Positions 43,929 to 54,585 of a DNA stretch of 64,000 nucleotides are shown one piece after another. The notes under the pieces were generated by a model that was not told the DNA's origin, searched no databases, and saw only the letters and a list, made by a program, of their open reading frames with translations. Position 1 is the stretch's first letter. Every line of letters starts with the position of its first letter. The stretch comes from Brassica napus (taxonomy: Eukaryota > Streptophyta > Magnoliopsida > Brassicales > Brassicaceae), in the NCBI RefSeq assembly GCF_020379485.1, contig NW_026015623.1, positions 62,001-126,000 on the forward strand, in the 5' to 3' direction. A program made the translations under genes and the position numbers.

Positions 43929-46900
43929 TCAATGTAATCCTCCCCATATGTCTGAGTTTGCTACTAATCTAGTTTTCTTCCTCTCAATCTGTCCATCAGC
44001 CTTGTATTTGATTGTGAAGATCCATCTACTAGACACTGCCTTCTTCCCTTTTGGTAGTTCACTCTCATACCATGTATCATTCTTTATCATAGCTCCTGCC
44101 TCAGCTCCTACTGATTCCTTCCATTCCTTATCCTTCATTGCCTCTTCATAGCTTCTTGGGATGTGATTCTCATCCAAGTTTACCATGAAAGCACAATGTG
44201 CTTCTGGATATTGAGCAAAGGAGCACACGGCTTGAGAAGGATGCTCCACAGCTTCGGCATTGTAGTACACTCTCGTGTTTACCCAGCTAGAAGGATCCTT
44301 CTTTATCCTTGTACTCCTTCTTAGTGGCTGCACAACCGGTTCTTCTTCCTGTGCTTCTTCTACCACTTCGTTTTGAGAAGGTGTTTGTATCACACCATGA
44401 TCATGCCCATGACCATCAGAACCTATGCTCTCTTCTCCTTCGTTCTCTACTCCTCCTTCATCTTGGTTAGCCTCTTGTATAGGCTCTTCATGCTCCTCTC
44501 CTCCCTCATGATCAAGGTGGGATGGTGAACCAACTTCAGGAGGTGTAGTCGTGTGATCTCTTGGATCCTGGGATGTACTGATTCCAAGACCTTCAAGGAT
44601 GATCCGCAAGGTGGTGGCCTTGTCTGATGTTAAGTCCTTCAGGTCTTCTTGATTCTTTTCTTCATAGTACCCTCTATCTTCTAAGAACTTCACGTCTCTA
44701 GATACAAGTACTCTTCTTGCTATAGGATCATAGCACTTGTATCCTTTCTGTGTAGCTGAGTATCCTATGAATACAGCCTTGGTACTTCTTGCTTCTAGCT
44801 TGTTGCGCATCTCTCCTGGTTTGAGCACAAAGCATAGACATCCAAAGACTTTCAAGTAATCAAGAACTGGCTTGTACTTGTTTAGAACTTCAAATGGAGC
44901 CTTCTCATTCAGAATCTTGGTTGGAGTTCTATTGATCAAGTAACAAGCAGTGGCAACCGCATCACTCCAAAATCTCTTTGGAACGTTACTCTGAAACATA
45001 AGTGACCTTGCCACCTCCATGAGGTGCCTATTCTTCCTCTCAGCCACTCCATTTTGCTGTGGAGTATACGGACAACTTGTTTGATGTAGAATCCCATATT
45101 GTGATAAGTGTTGCTTGAATGCATTGCTTGTGTACTCTCCTCCATTATCTGATCTCAAAATTTTAATCTTAGCATGATAATGGTTAGTCACATAAGTTTG
45201 AAAGTTCCTAAATGCATCAAGCACCCTATCTTTGGTCTGAATTAAGGTTAACCAGGTGTATTTGGATTTTTCATCAATGAATGTGACAAAATACTTATAG
45301 CTATCTCTAGATAAGCAAGGGGCAGTCCACACATCTGAATGAACTAGATCAAAGCAATTCTCATAAACGGTAGTAGACTTTTGAAACACATTCCTACAAT
45401 GCTTGCCTAAAATGCAAGCTTCACAATTTTTGTTTTCAAACACAACACCTGGTACCATTAAGTTCAAAGCTTTAACATGAGGGTGTCCTACTCTAGCATG
45501 CCACAATGCATGTTTATTCAACAAAGAAGCAGAAGTAAACGAGCAACTATAATCAGGAACAGAAGTGAGTTCTTCAAGCATATAGAGATCTCCTTTAGTC
45601 ACCCCTTTCCCAATCAATCTACTGCTCTCAATATCCTGAAACTTCACATCATTAGGACTAAAGATAACATTGCATTGTAAATCATTAGTACATTTCTTTA
45701 CAGATAATAGGTTTGATGTGAATTCAGGCATGTAAAAAGCTTTAGATTCTTTGTTAAACAACTTAAGCTTCCCTATTCCCTTAATAGGTATCTTATCTCC
45801 ATTTGCTATCATCACATGCCCATGAGTAGGTTCTATATCCTTAATCAGTTTCTCATCACTTATCATATGATGTGATGCACCAGAATCAATAATCAATGGT
45901 TTATCTACTCGTTTAGCATTATGACATAGATTACTAAGTGATGGAGACATCCTATCATTTCTAGCAATGTGTGCATATCTATACTCATTCCTAGCTTCTA
46001 ACCGTTCTACTAGTTCTCTAATCAAGTGATCATCCTTATATGCAATCATAGAGGCTCCAAAGGAATAACCATAAGTGTTACCGTTTTCCTTTAGCATTTT
46101 GAAGAGTGCATCAAGGTCTGATCTCCTGATGTAGTCATTGTTGCTGCATGAGCTTGAGGCGCCTGTGTAAGCCACCAGAGACTTCCCATTCCCATCATTG
46201 CCTCCATGACCATCCACCTCACTTGTCTTGATGGTGCCAGCTCCACTTGATCCTTCAGTCACATTTGCCCTTCCCTCACGCTCCTTCATGAACTTGGCCG
46301 GCTTGAGGTGTGGGTGTAGTATCCAACATTGGCTCTTCTTATGACCATGCTTCTTGCAATGATCACAGTTACCATTGAACTTCCTGTCCTCATACTTCCC
46401 GTGAGATGCCTTGTTAGCTTGTGGAGCTTCGGTTAAGTCCTCATGAGCTGCCTGATTGGCAAGAGAGAGCTCCCCCTTTCCTCCAAACAACCCCATAGAC
46501 CCTTGCTCCCTTTGGATTTGCGCACACACATCCTCAAGGTCCGGAAGCTTGTCAGCCCTTAACATGTGCTGGATGAGTTGAGTGTAGGCCGGGTTCAACG
46601 TGAGAAGCAGCCCAAAGACCTTATCTTGCTCACGCCTCTCATTCAACTGATCAGGATCAGTTGTGCTCGGCCTCAGCATCTCCAGTTCTGACCATAAGGA
46701 CCTGAACCTTCCCAAGTGCTTAGTGAACTCCATATCCTCTTGTACTAGACGGTTGATAGCTTGCTTCACTTCAAACACACGGCTGAGGTTGGAGATGTTC
46801 CCATACACCTTCTTCAGCGTGTCCCACAGCTCCTTGGCTGATTCACAGTAGCTGTAGGCATCCAAGATAGCTGGATCCAAGGATGCGTGTAAAACCGTCA

Positions 46901-47123
46901 TCACCAGCATGTCTTCTTGTTGCCATTTCTCTACAGCCACTTCATTGGAGACCTCTTCTTGATCTCCTCCCTGAGTAATGAGTTTCGGAGCCTCCCCTGT
47001 TGTGATGTGCCCCCACAAACCCTTACTTCCCACCGCAGTCTTCACCATCCGAGACCACACAAGGTAGTTGTTACCTTTGAAAGTAACCGCTACCTTCATC
47101 CTCATGTTCATACCATGTTCCAT
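43929..47123 (-). pseudogene. gag-pol: Gag-protease-integrase-RT N-terminus of G, frameshifted
   Basis: 1064 codons from a natural start (MEHGMNMRMKVAVTFKGNNYL). Gag core (AYSYCESAKELWDTLKKVYGN), CCHC knuckle (CDHCKKHGHKKSQC), protease DSGASHH, integrase zinc finger HARVGHPH...CEACILGKH and acidic core (HSDVW, RSDNGGEY, NGVAERKN), linker, then the first part of RT. At RLVA the frame goes wrong: compared with the intact copy at 57115, eight bases (GAACCCTC on the plus strand) are missing near 43955, and translation ends within about ten codons. Gag, protease and integrase could still be made; RT and RNase H could not. Confidence 0.92.
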
Positions 47124-47322
47124 CTTTGCTCAGCTTGACTTGAACAGCTTGAATCTGATGAAATCTTGAGTCTTGAATCACGTACACACACCAATCTTGA
47201 GTCTAGGATCGCGTAAACACACACTGAACGTAGCACAGCCCAAACACCTTCAAAGCCACTCGCGTGTAGCTTCAAAGCCTTCAGCTTGTAACTCTCTAAA
47301 GATCAAACCCCAGATTCTAATG

Positions 47323-47340
47323 AACCTGGCTCTGATACCA
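47323..47340 (-). other. Primer-binding site of G
   Basis: AACCTGGCTCTGATACCA on the plus strand, complement of the initiator tRNA-Met site. Confidence 0.92.
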
Positions 47341-47989
47341 TATGATATTTAGAGATCCTTAGAGTAACTAGAATATAAGTAAGAGTTTAAGTAGAGATTA
47401 GGAAGAGATTGTGAAAGATTAAGAGACTTGAGAGCTGTTTAGTGTCTAAGAGAGAATCATGGTGACTTAGGAAATTAGAGAGAGACTCAGAACTGTATGA
47501 TCTTATTAATGAGTGAGGTTACATATTTATATTGTTCTAGACATTAGGGTTTTCGAAACACAAGAGTAGATAAGCATGTGAGGTCAAGGGAAGAGCCTTT
47601 GCTTTTGTTTGAACCGGCCAATGACTGGCTTCACACGTTCGGGCATCTTCCTGATCCAGGTCCAAGATGCTCTTCCTTTCCAGCCCTTGCCAGCCTGTCC
47701 TAGCTGTCAAGCCGCGCCTCCCTTATCCACTCCAACGTCTGGATAAGCTTTTGGTCGAGTGTAACTTCACCTCGGTCCATAAGAGTTACTCGGTGAAGTT
47801 ACCATCCTAGTTTTACCTTGGTACGGTCAGTGTACGGATGGCCCGTCCGTACCATGCCTTAGTTTACTCTTAACTCCCTTTCCTTTCACTCCTTAGCTTT
47901 CTCATGTCCTTAACTCCTCAATGCCTTCACATATACCTCAACACATCTCAACATCAATGCCTTCACATATACCTCAACACATCTCAACA
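47341..47989 (-). repeat. 5' LTR of G (649 bp)
   Basis: Nearly identical to 41829-42476. The duplicated 36-bp terminal block is present here too (47918-47989). Confidence 0.92.
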
Positions 47990-49059
47990 ACATGTTAGTC
48001 CATAAACTACAGGAAGTGTAGTGTGATAGAATATGCAATGAGAGATGGCCATTGCATAATACCATTGGACATATCTAGTCCTTAGTCTAGAGGAAGTGTA
48101 GCATGGGTCATTATGCAATGAGAGGTGTGTCTTGTGAGACTCTCTATGGTGATTCAAACACCCTAGTTCCTGGTTAAGGAAGAGAGTAAACTCACAAGCA
48201 GAAAGCTATCATAAAAGATGATAGTTATTAGACCATGGAGATGCATAGGATTATCACAAGCTTAGCTCCTTCTAGTCTCGGTTCTAAGCTTGAGAGGGAG
48301 TCTTAATGCATATGATCCATGGTCAGTAACAAGTCTTTGCAAAGGCTTCTACAAAGGATCATCAACCGGACCAAGTCAGTGTGGCGTGTCTAGGTAAGAG
48401 GCTGTTCAGAGCAGTCTTGGCGAGTGAGGAAGAAGGCTCTCCATCAATGCGGCTTCAATGAGAGGTGATTGAGGAGAAGCTGATGAATCCATTCTGCCTT
48501 TCCAAGAAGTTGATGATGCCATGAAGATGGTGCATTGGCCGAGTTAGGAAACTCACAAAAACACAAGGGAAGTACCATTGCTTGAGCCTCACTAAAGGTG
48601 TTCCTGGTCATTTCCTAGCTTCTCTAAGGTGGCTGTGAAGTCTGTTGAGAAGGGGAGATCCAAACCAGTTCTATAAAGAGGGCAAGCCGTGTGTGAAGTG
48701 TTGATAAGCCTCACTGGTGTTTTGAAGATGATCTGGTTGTGTCCTAGCTCCTCTAGGATGGCTGTGAAGTCAGTTGAGAGGGGGAGACTTCAAACCGGTT
48801 CCATGGAGAGGTGAAGCTGAAGTATGAAGTGTGCGCAAAGCTGTGAAGAGTTGCTGCACCTAGTAGGCCGTGATCCAGAGCTTCTTGTGTCCAACCACAC
48901 TGGTTCTAAGGCACAAGAGCTCACTGGCCAATCCCTAGGCTTTGGAGAGCTCTACTCTTTTTCCCTTGCAAGGTTTTGTCCCAATGGGTTTTCCTTGTAA
49001 GGTTTTTAATGAGGGAGACTCTTCAGAGTTCCAAGCTTGGCTTAGGATCTCCTAAAGTC
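47990..49059 (+). other. Non-coding interior of C, right of element G
   Basis: Resumes C after the ACATG duplication. Contains CTACAGGAAGTGTAG (48007-48021), the stem TATGCAATG/CATTGCATA (48032-48058), an internal polypurine tract (48286-48300) and a tandem pair of about 130 bp (about 48600-48850). All have counterparts in beta in the same order. No coding frame recognised. Confidence 0.75.
48286..48300 (+). other. Internal polypurine tract of C
   Basis: AAGCTTGAGAGGGAG followed by TCTTAATG, as in beta, with one base changed. Confidence 0.6.
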
Positions 49060-49074
49060 AAGCTTGAGGGGGAG
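49060..49074 (+). other. Terminal polypurine tract of C
   Basis: AAGCTTGAGGGGGAG abutting the 3' LTR. Confidence 0.85.
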
Positions 49075-50087
49075 TGTTGAACTGAAGAGAAGAATGGAGC
49101 TTGTGCATAAATAGGGCAAGCTTCAGGTGATCTCCGGAAGAGTTCTACAAAGCTTCAGGAGAGTCTTGAAGTATCTATCATGGGTGAAGTTAAGTTCAAG
49201 AAGGGCTTAGACTGATCTTAAGAAGACATGGAAGAAGTATGGAGGTGAATGGTTGAACGTGCAAAGTTAGGGCGAGGCCGGTACGGACGGCCGTACGGAT
49301 GGTACGGCCCGTACGGATGGTACGGCCCGTACGGACATGATCGACTCAAAACTTATGTACTCGGCCATTTGAAGCTATTTGAGGGCTGTGCAAATGTAGG
49401 GCATTGGTGTACGGTTATGGCAAGTCCGTACAGCCAAGGAGAAGCTCTAATATGAATGTGCAAAGTCCGGGATGGTGAGAAGCATCAAATGGAACAAGAA
49501 GATGCTTTGGAGGCAAGAAGATTCAAATAAGAGTTGGCGCCAGTCTGTGGGTTATGGGATTGGTTGTAGTGGTCTAAGGACAGGCTGTAAAGAGCTGTAA
49601 AGGAAGAGCAAGGCTTGACCAAGTATCTGGCCAAAGAAGAGGGCAGATACATAAGGCTGTGTGGAGCATTTCTAGCCTTGCCTTCCCACATCCAATCAGG
49701 CGACAACAACAAGCTGCAAAGACCACAAGACTGAATCAAGATCGTCCAATTCAAATCAGAGCATCTCCACCCTTCATGTCTTATCTATTACTTTAGGGTT
49801 TCATGAGTTTGTAACCTGTTTCTATATAAAGACCCCATTAGGGCGAATTGTAAGCCTTAAGTGAGTAAGGGGGGAAAACCCTTCTCCTTCATGTTCTATG
49901 AAAGTCTGTTCTTGATACTAAGTCTCTAATCTATTCTCCAAGTCTCTCAGTCTCTTTAATCTGGTTACCTAGTCTCTTTCATACTCTAAATCTCTCCCCC
50001 ATACTCCTAAGTCTTAAATCTGTTCACATAAACTCTCCTAAACACTTTCTTACACACACACCTTGAGTGAATCCTTATAAACTCACA
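49075..50087 (+). repeat. 3' LTR of C (1013 bp)
   Basis: As the 5' LTR but with one extra 18-bp unit GTACGGATGGTACGGCCC in its CGTAC cluster (about 49275-49335). Followed by AGCTT and the remainder of A's LTR. Confidence 0.92.
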
Positions 50088-50092
50088 AGCTT

Positions 50093-50124
50093 CATCTCTT
50101 CACTTCTTGGTCTTCATCTCAACA
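50093..50124 (-). repeat. 3' LTR of element A, right part
   Basis: The last 32 bases of A's LTR (ending ATCTCAACA) after the C insertion, followed by the inverted polypurine tract. Confidence 0.78.
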
Positions 50125-50139
50125 CTCTCCCTCAAGCTT
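50125..50139 (-). other. Polypurine tract of element A, one base changed
   Basis: CTCTCCCTCAAGCTT: the fourth base is T where all other copies have C, breaking the G run on the element strand. Confidence 0.75.
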
Positions 50140-50266
50140 GACCATGTAGAACAAGTCAAGCTTGGAAACCATGAAGACCTCCCTCATTAAAAACCTTACC
50201 AAAGAAAACCCAATGGGATAAAACCTTGATGAGGGAAAAAGAGTGGAGACTCCATGGTTAAGGGGC

Positions 50267-52222
50267 TCAGCTCCTAGGAGTAAGATCAATGAGTCCAAGT
50301 CTTGATAGTATGGACTCCATTGTCTTTAATCTCGCTGCTTTAGTAAACACATCTGCAAGCTGATCTTCACTTCTTGTATAACATGGCAATATCACTCCAA
50401 GTATAATCATCTGCCTCACCTTGTGGCAATCAACTTCTATATGCTTCGTCCTCTCATGAAAGACTGAGTTAGAAGCAATGTGGATAGCTGCTTGATTGTC
50501 ACAATGCATTGTCATAGGAGTACTCTGCTCAATCTCCAAATGCTTCAAGATCCCCTTGATCCACACCAACTCGTTTGTCAGCTTCAACATGGCTCTATAC
50601 TCAGCTTCAGCACTTGAACAGGAGATAACCTTCTGCTTCTTACTCTTCCAAGTGACCAAGTTCCCTCCAATGAATGTACAATACCCAGTAGTTGATCTCC
50701 TGTCCACTCTATCTCCTGCCCAATCAGCATCACAATATTCAACCACTTCTGTACTGCCATTACAACCCATCCAAACTCCTTGACCAGACGTGCCACTCAA
50801 ATACCTCAGTATCCTATCAACCATCTTCCAATGATGGACCTTTGGCGCCTGCATATGTTGACTCACTTGATTCACCGCAAAGCATATATCTGGCCTAGTG
50901 ATGGTCAAGTAGATCAGCTTGCCAACCATCTTCCTGTATAGCTTAGGATCCTCAAACAGCTGCTTCTCTTCAACCTCCCCCTCACGCAGAACCTTATATC
51001 CCTCCTCGAGGGGTGTCTTAGCTATCTTTCCTCCAAGCACATCAGTCTCCTTCAACATATCCATAGTATACTTCCTTTGAGACATAAACAAACCCTCCTT
51101 TGATCTGCATATCTCAATGCCCAGAAAATACTTCATCTCTCCCAAATCCTTGATGTCAAACACAGATTTGAGAAACTCCTTAGTAGCTTGAATCCCTGCC
51201 TTATCACTCCCTGTGATAATCAAATCATCCACATACACTAGAATCACAATGATCCCTGAAGGTCCTGTCAAGGTGAAGAGAGTGTGATCTAATTCGGACT
51301 TCCTAAAGCCTCTCCCATTGAGTGTTGTACTCAGCTTCCTGTACCAAGCTCTAGGTGATTGTTTTAGCCCATATATTGCCTTCTTCAATCTCAAAACATT
51401 CCCTGGCTTTACTAGATGCTCAAGACCAGGAGGAGGAAGCATGTATACCTCATCTTCTAGCTCACCTTGTAAGAAAGCATTCTTCACATCCATCTGCCAC
51501 AAATCCCACTCCAAGTTTGTTGCAATGGACAACACAATCCGAACTGTATGTAGCTTAGCTACTGGTGCAAAGGTATCAATGTAATCCTCTCCATAGGTCT
51601 GTGTAAATCCTCTTGCAACCAATCTGGTCTTCTTCCTATCAATCTGTCCATTTGCAAGATACTTGATTGTGAAGATCCATCTACTAGATACAGCCCTCTT
51701 TCCCTTAGGCAGCTCACTCTCATACCATGTATCATTTTTGATCATAGCACCTGCTTCAGCTCCCACTGATTCTTTCCATTCCTTGTCTAACATAGCTTCT
51801 TCATAAGTCCTTGGTACATAACTCTCATCCAGACTAATCATAAAGGCATAATGCTCTTCTGGAAACTCTGCAAAGGAACACACGGCTTGAGAAGGATGCT
51901 CCACAGCCTGGGCATTGTAGTACACTCTCGTGTTTACCCAGTTGGAAGCATCCCTCTTTATCCTTGTGCTCCTCCTCAATGGTTGAACCTGATCCTCAGT
52001 ATGAACCTCTGCTTGAACCTCTGTTTCTGTCTCACTCACCTCCTCTTGATCATGAACCTCTCCTTGCTCATCCACACTGACCTGAGGAAAATTCTCTACT
52101 TCTTGTGTCACCACTTGATCATGATGACCTGAATCCCCTTGGTGCTGCTCTGGCACTCTTGATTCAGACTCATTTCCCCCCTCATGATTATGATTTTTAA
52201 AGAGATCTCTACTCTGGTAGTA
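50267..52222 (-). pseudogene. pol: Copia RT-RNase H fragment of element A
   Basis: An open frame running from the B junction to a stop at 50267-50269. The acidic linker, RRSTRIKRDASNW, RT with YVDDLIITGSD, and RNase H ending DLTPRS are nearly identical to H1. No ATG starts it: the frame is simply cut at 52222 by B, and the codons remain open up to the junction. Integrase, protease and Gag must lie beyond the inserted elements, outside the window. One substitution is visible in the RNase H motif region (VVEYCDADW versus VVGYCDADW). Confidence 0.88.
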
Positions 52223-53044
52223 TGTGTGTGTGTATAAGCTTCAATAAAGAATGATTAGAGCTTGTTCTAGGTGATATAGAGAAGAGATTGGTGAGAGTGT
52301 TTATGAGTGTATGAGAGACTTAAGAACAGAGATTAAGAGACTTGAGAGACTAGAGAGACTGAGAGAATAAGAGACTGAAGATTAGTGTTTTAGATTAGAG
52401 AAGGAGAGGGGAAACCCCCTTACTCACTTAATCCATTACAATCGCCAATACTTGGCTTATATATGGCTCTACACTTTGCAATATCATAAACCTATATCCT
52501 AAGGCTGATATTAACTCGAATGATGGACGGCCTGGATGGGAGGAGACTGGTCTTTGGTCTTGGCAGCTTGTCTTGTAATTGGTTGATTCAAAACTGAGGC
52601 AAAAGGAGGATGAAGGCGCCAATGTATCTTGCTCCTTATGTGACCAGATAGATGCTTCTCCTTTTGCCTTTACCTTTTGCTTTTGCTTTCACTTTACAGC
52701 TAGCTCCTTATCCATTGCTAGCTCCTTATCCATACAAGATGCTCAGCATATTCCTTCCCTCCATAAGCCTTCAACGGTCATGTTAATTCAAACCTGCCGC
52801 GCCCACACATTGCACAACTTCACATAATGCTGAACTGGATGAATGGATGAGGCTCGGGTGTTGTACTGTCTCTGTACGGCTTGTACCATCCGTACACTTG
52901 CCCTAACTATGCACAACACTTATCCCTCCTATTTAATTGATTCATTCCTCCTCTTGATTTCCTCATGGCTGTACCATGGCCTTATCATTCGCCCAAGCTT
53001 TGCACTTCATGTTGTACACGCTCTATCTTCTCTTCAGTTCAACA
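52223..53044 (-). repeat. 3' LTR of B (about 822 bp)
   Basis: Ends GTTCAACA next to the inverted polypurine tract (firm). The left end is placed at the TG of TGTGTGTGTG, where A's open frame stops making sense (less firm). Internal blocks resemble the beta LTR. It contains CGTAC motifs around 52870-52900. Confidence 0.75.
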
Positions 53045-53059
53045 CTCCCCCTCAAGCTT
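53045..53059 (-). other. Terminal polypurine tract of B
   Basis: CTCCCCCTCAAGCTT next to the LTR. Confidence 0.82.
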
Positions 53060-54013
53060 GACTTTAGGAGATCCTAAGCCAAGCTTGGAACTCTGAAGAG
53101 TCTCCCTCATTAAAAACCATACAAGGAAAACCCATTGGGACAAAACCTTGCAAGGGAAAAAGAGTAGAGCTCTCCAAAGCCTAGGGATTGGCCAGTGAGC
53201 TCTTGTGTCTTAGAACCAGTGTGGTTGGACACAAGAAGCTCTGGATCATGGCCTAATGGGTGCAGCAACTCAACACAGCTTTGCGCACACTTCACACTTC
53301 AGCTTCACCTCTTCATGGAACCGGTTTGAAGTCTCCCCCTCTCAACTGACTTCACAGCCATCTTAGAGAAGCTAGGACACGACCAGATCATCTTCAAAAC
53401 AACAGTAAGGCTGATCAACACTTCACACATGACTTGCCCTCTTCATAGTACTGGTTTGGATCTCCCCTTCTCAACAGACTTCTCAGCCACCTTAGAAAAG
53501 CTAGGAAATGACCAGGAACATCTTTAGTGAGGCTCAAGCAATGGTACCTGATACATTATCCCAAAGGTGCATCAGTACCTATCAAAACCAAGAAAATGAA
53601 TATCCTGCATCACACTTGATGCACACAATCTCATAATTCAATCATAATCATCTCAAGTATCTTTCCAAGCACAAGCAATGAATAAGATGAATGAAAAAAA
53701 GGTCTAAGGGAACTTCCCTTGTGTTTTTGGTCTAAGGGAACTTCCCTTGTGTTTTTGTGAGTTTCCTGACTCGGCCAATGCACCATCTTCATGGCATCAT
53801 CAACTTCTTGGAAAGGCAGAATGGATTTATCAGCTTCTCCTCAATCACCTCTCATTGAAGCCGCATTGATGGAGAGCCTTCTTCTTCCTCACTTGCCAAG
53901 GCTGCTCTGAACAGCCTCTTACCTAGACACGCCACTGACTTGGTCCAGTTGATGATCCTTTGTAGAAGCCTTTGCAAAGACTTGTTACTGACCATGGATC
54001 ATATGCATTAAGA

Positions 54014-54028
54014 CTCCCCCTCAAGCTT
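54014..54028 (-). other. Internal polypurine tract of B
   Basis: CTCCCCCTCAAGCTT preceded by ATTAAGA (element strand: AAGCTTGAGGGGGAG then TCTTAAT), as in beta and C. Confidence 0.65.
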
Positions 54029-54448
54029 AGAACCGAGACTATAAGGAGCTAAGCTTGTGATGATCCTATGCATCACCATGGTCTAATAACTATCATCTTT
54101 CATGATAGCTTTCTTCTTGTGAGTTTACTCTCTTCCTTAACCAGGAACTAGGGCGTTTGAATCACCATAGAGAGTCTCACAAGACACACCTCTCATTGCA
54201 TAATGACCCATGCTACACTTCCTGTAGACTAAGGACTAGATATGTCCAATGGTATTATGCAATGGCCATCTCTCATTGCATACTTAATCACACTACACTT
54301 CCTGTAGATTATGGACTATCATGTCCTAGTGATGATATGCAATGGCGCAAGACCCTTGTCTTTACATTCTTGGTTGTTGGCGAGTTACATGTATCACTTC
54401 CCTTGTGTACCTAACACCACCACAACTCAATGCAAGATCAGATCATCC

Positions 54449-54493
54449 CATTGGGATCAAACCAAGATCATCCATCCTGTTTGATCACCAATG
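54449..54493 (-). other. Conserved hairpin CATTGG...CCAATG of B
   Basis: On the element strand the arms CATTGGTGATCAAAC and GTTTGATCCCAATG are unchanged from beta and C. Confidence 0.65.
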
Positions 54494-54585
54494 CCACAAT
54501 AATATATGATACTTGAAACAAGCTAGACAATCAAGACAAGAATATGCAAAGACAATGTATGCTTTCAACAATACACTGATCCCTT

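Larger units (their letters stand above)
41829..47989 (-). mobile_element. Element G: minus-strand copia element, frameshifted, nested in C
   Basis: 6,161 bp with the perfect 5-bp duplication ACATG (41824-41828 and 47990-47994). LTRs of 648 and 649 bp, nearly identical. Contains complete Gag, protease, integrase, RT and RNase H coding sequence but with one frameshift in RT. Termini TG...TA. A recent arrival, judged by its LTRs, that is now unable to make full-length Pol. Confidence 0.93.
37630..50087 (+). mobile_element. Element C: large non-coding LTR retrotransposon, interrupted by G
   Basis: LTRs of 995 and 1013 bp, primer-binding site, polypurine tract and the target duplication AGCTT are all intact, but there is no Gag or Pol homology. 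Without the inserted element G (41829-47989) it is about 6.3 kb. The interior has one small open frame (38695-38988) and a long non-coding region related to that of beta, including the conserved hairpins and the internal polypurine tract. It fits the LARD/non-autonomous class, derived from or sharing ancestry with the gag-only beta family. Confidence 0.9.
37158..52222 (-). mobile_element. Element A: minus-strand copia element, split by C and B
   Basis: The outermost element of the right-hand nest. Its 3' LTR begins next to the satellite at 37158 (TAAACACTTTTGTG, related to H1's LTR), is split by C (37630-50087), and resumes at 50093. Its polypurine tract and RT-RNase H follow to about 52222, where B interrupts the polyprotein in the integrase-RT linker. 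The rest (integrase, Gag, 5' LTR) is not in the window. The candidate duplication TAAAG (37153-37157) cannot be verified. The protein is very close to that of H1. Confidence 0.82.
52223..54585 (-). mobile_element. Element B: minus-strand non-coding element related to C and beta, split by D
   Basis: A 3' LTR (52223-53044), polypurine tract and about 1.5 kb of non-coding interior in the same order as beta and C but inverted. The interior breaks at 54585, where element D's LTR begins. Against C, the sequence stops at CACTGATCCCTT, which corresponds to C near 41568. The candidate target duplication TAGTA (52218-52222) is unverifiable because the other end lies outside the window. Confidence 0.82.
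53060..54585 (-). other. Non-coding interior of B
   Basis: Inverted counterpart of the beta and C regions: a tandem pair of about 130 bp (about 53300-53530), a 28-bp direct repeat containing AAGGGAACTTCCCTT (53701-53757), an internal polypurine tract (54014-54028), twin CTACACTTCCTGTAG hairpins (54213-54227 and 54293-54307) around the stem TATGCAATG/CATTGCATA (54256-54282), and the CATTGG hairpin (54449-54493). No coding frame recognised. Confidence 0.72.

Noticed and set aside
52223..52240. TG microsatellite as an independent locus
   Set aside because: The short GT run forms the LTR end of B, and C's LTR also has an ACACACAC run near its end.
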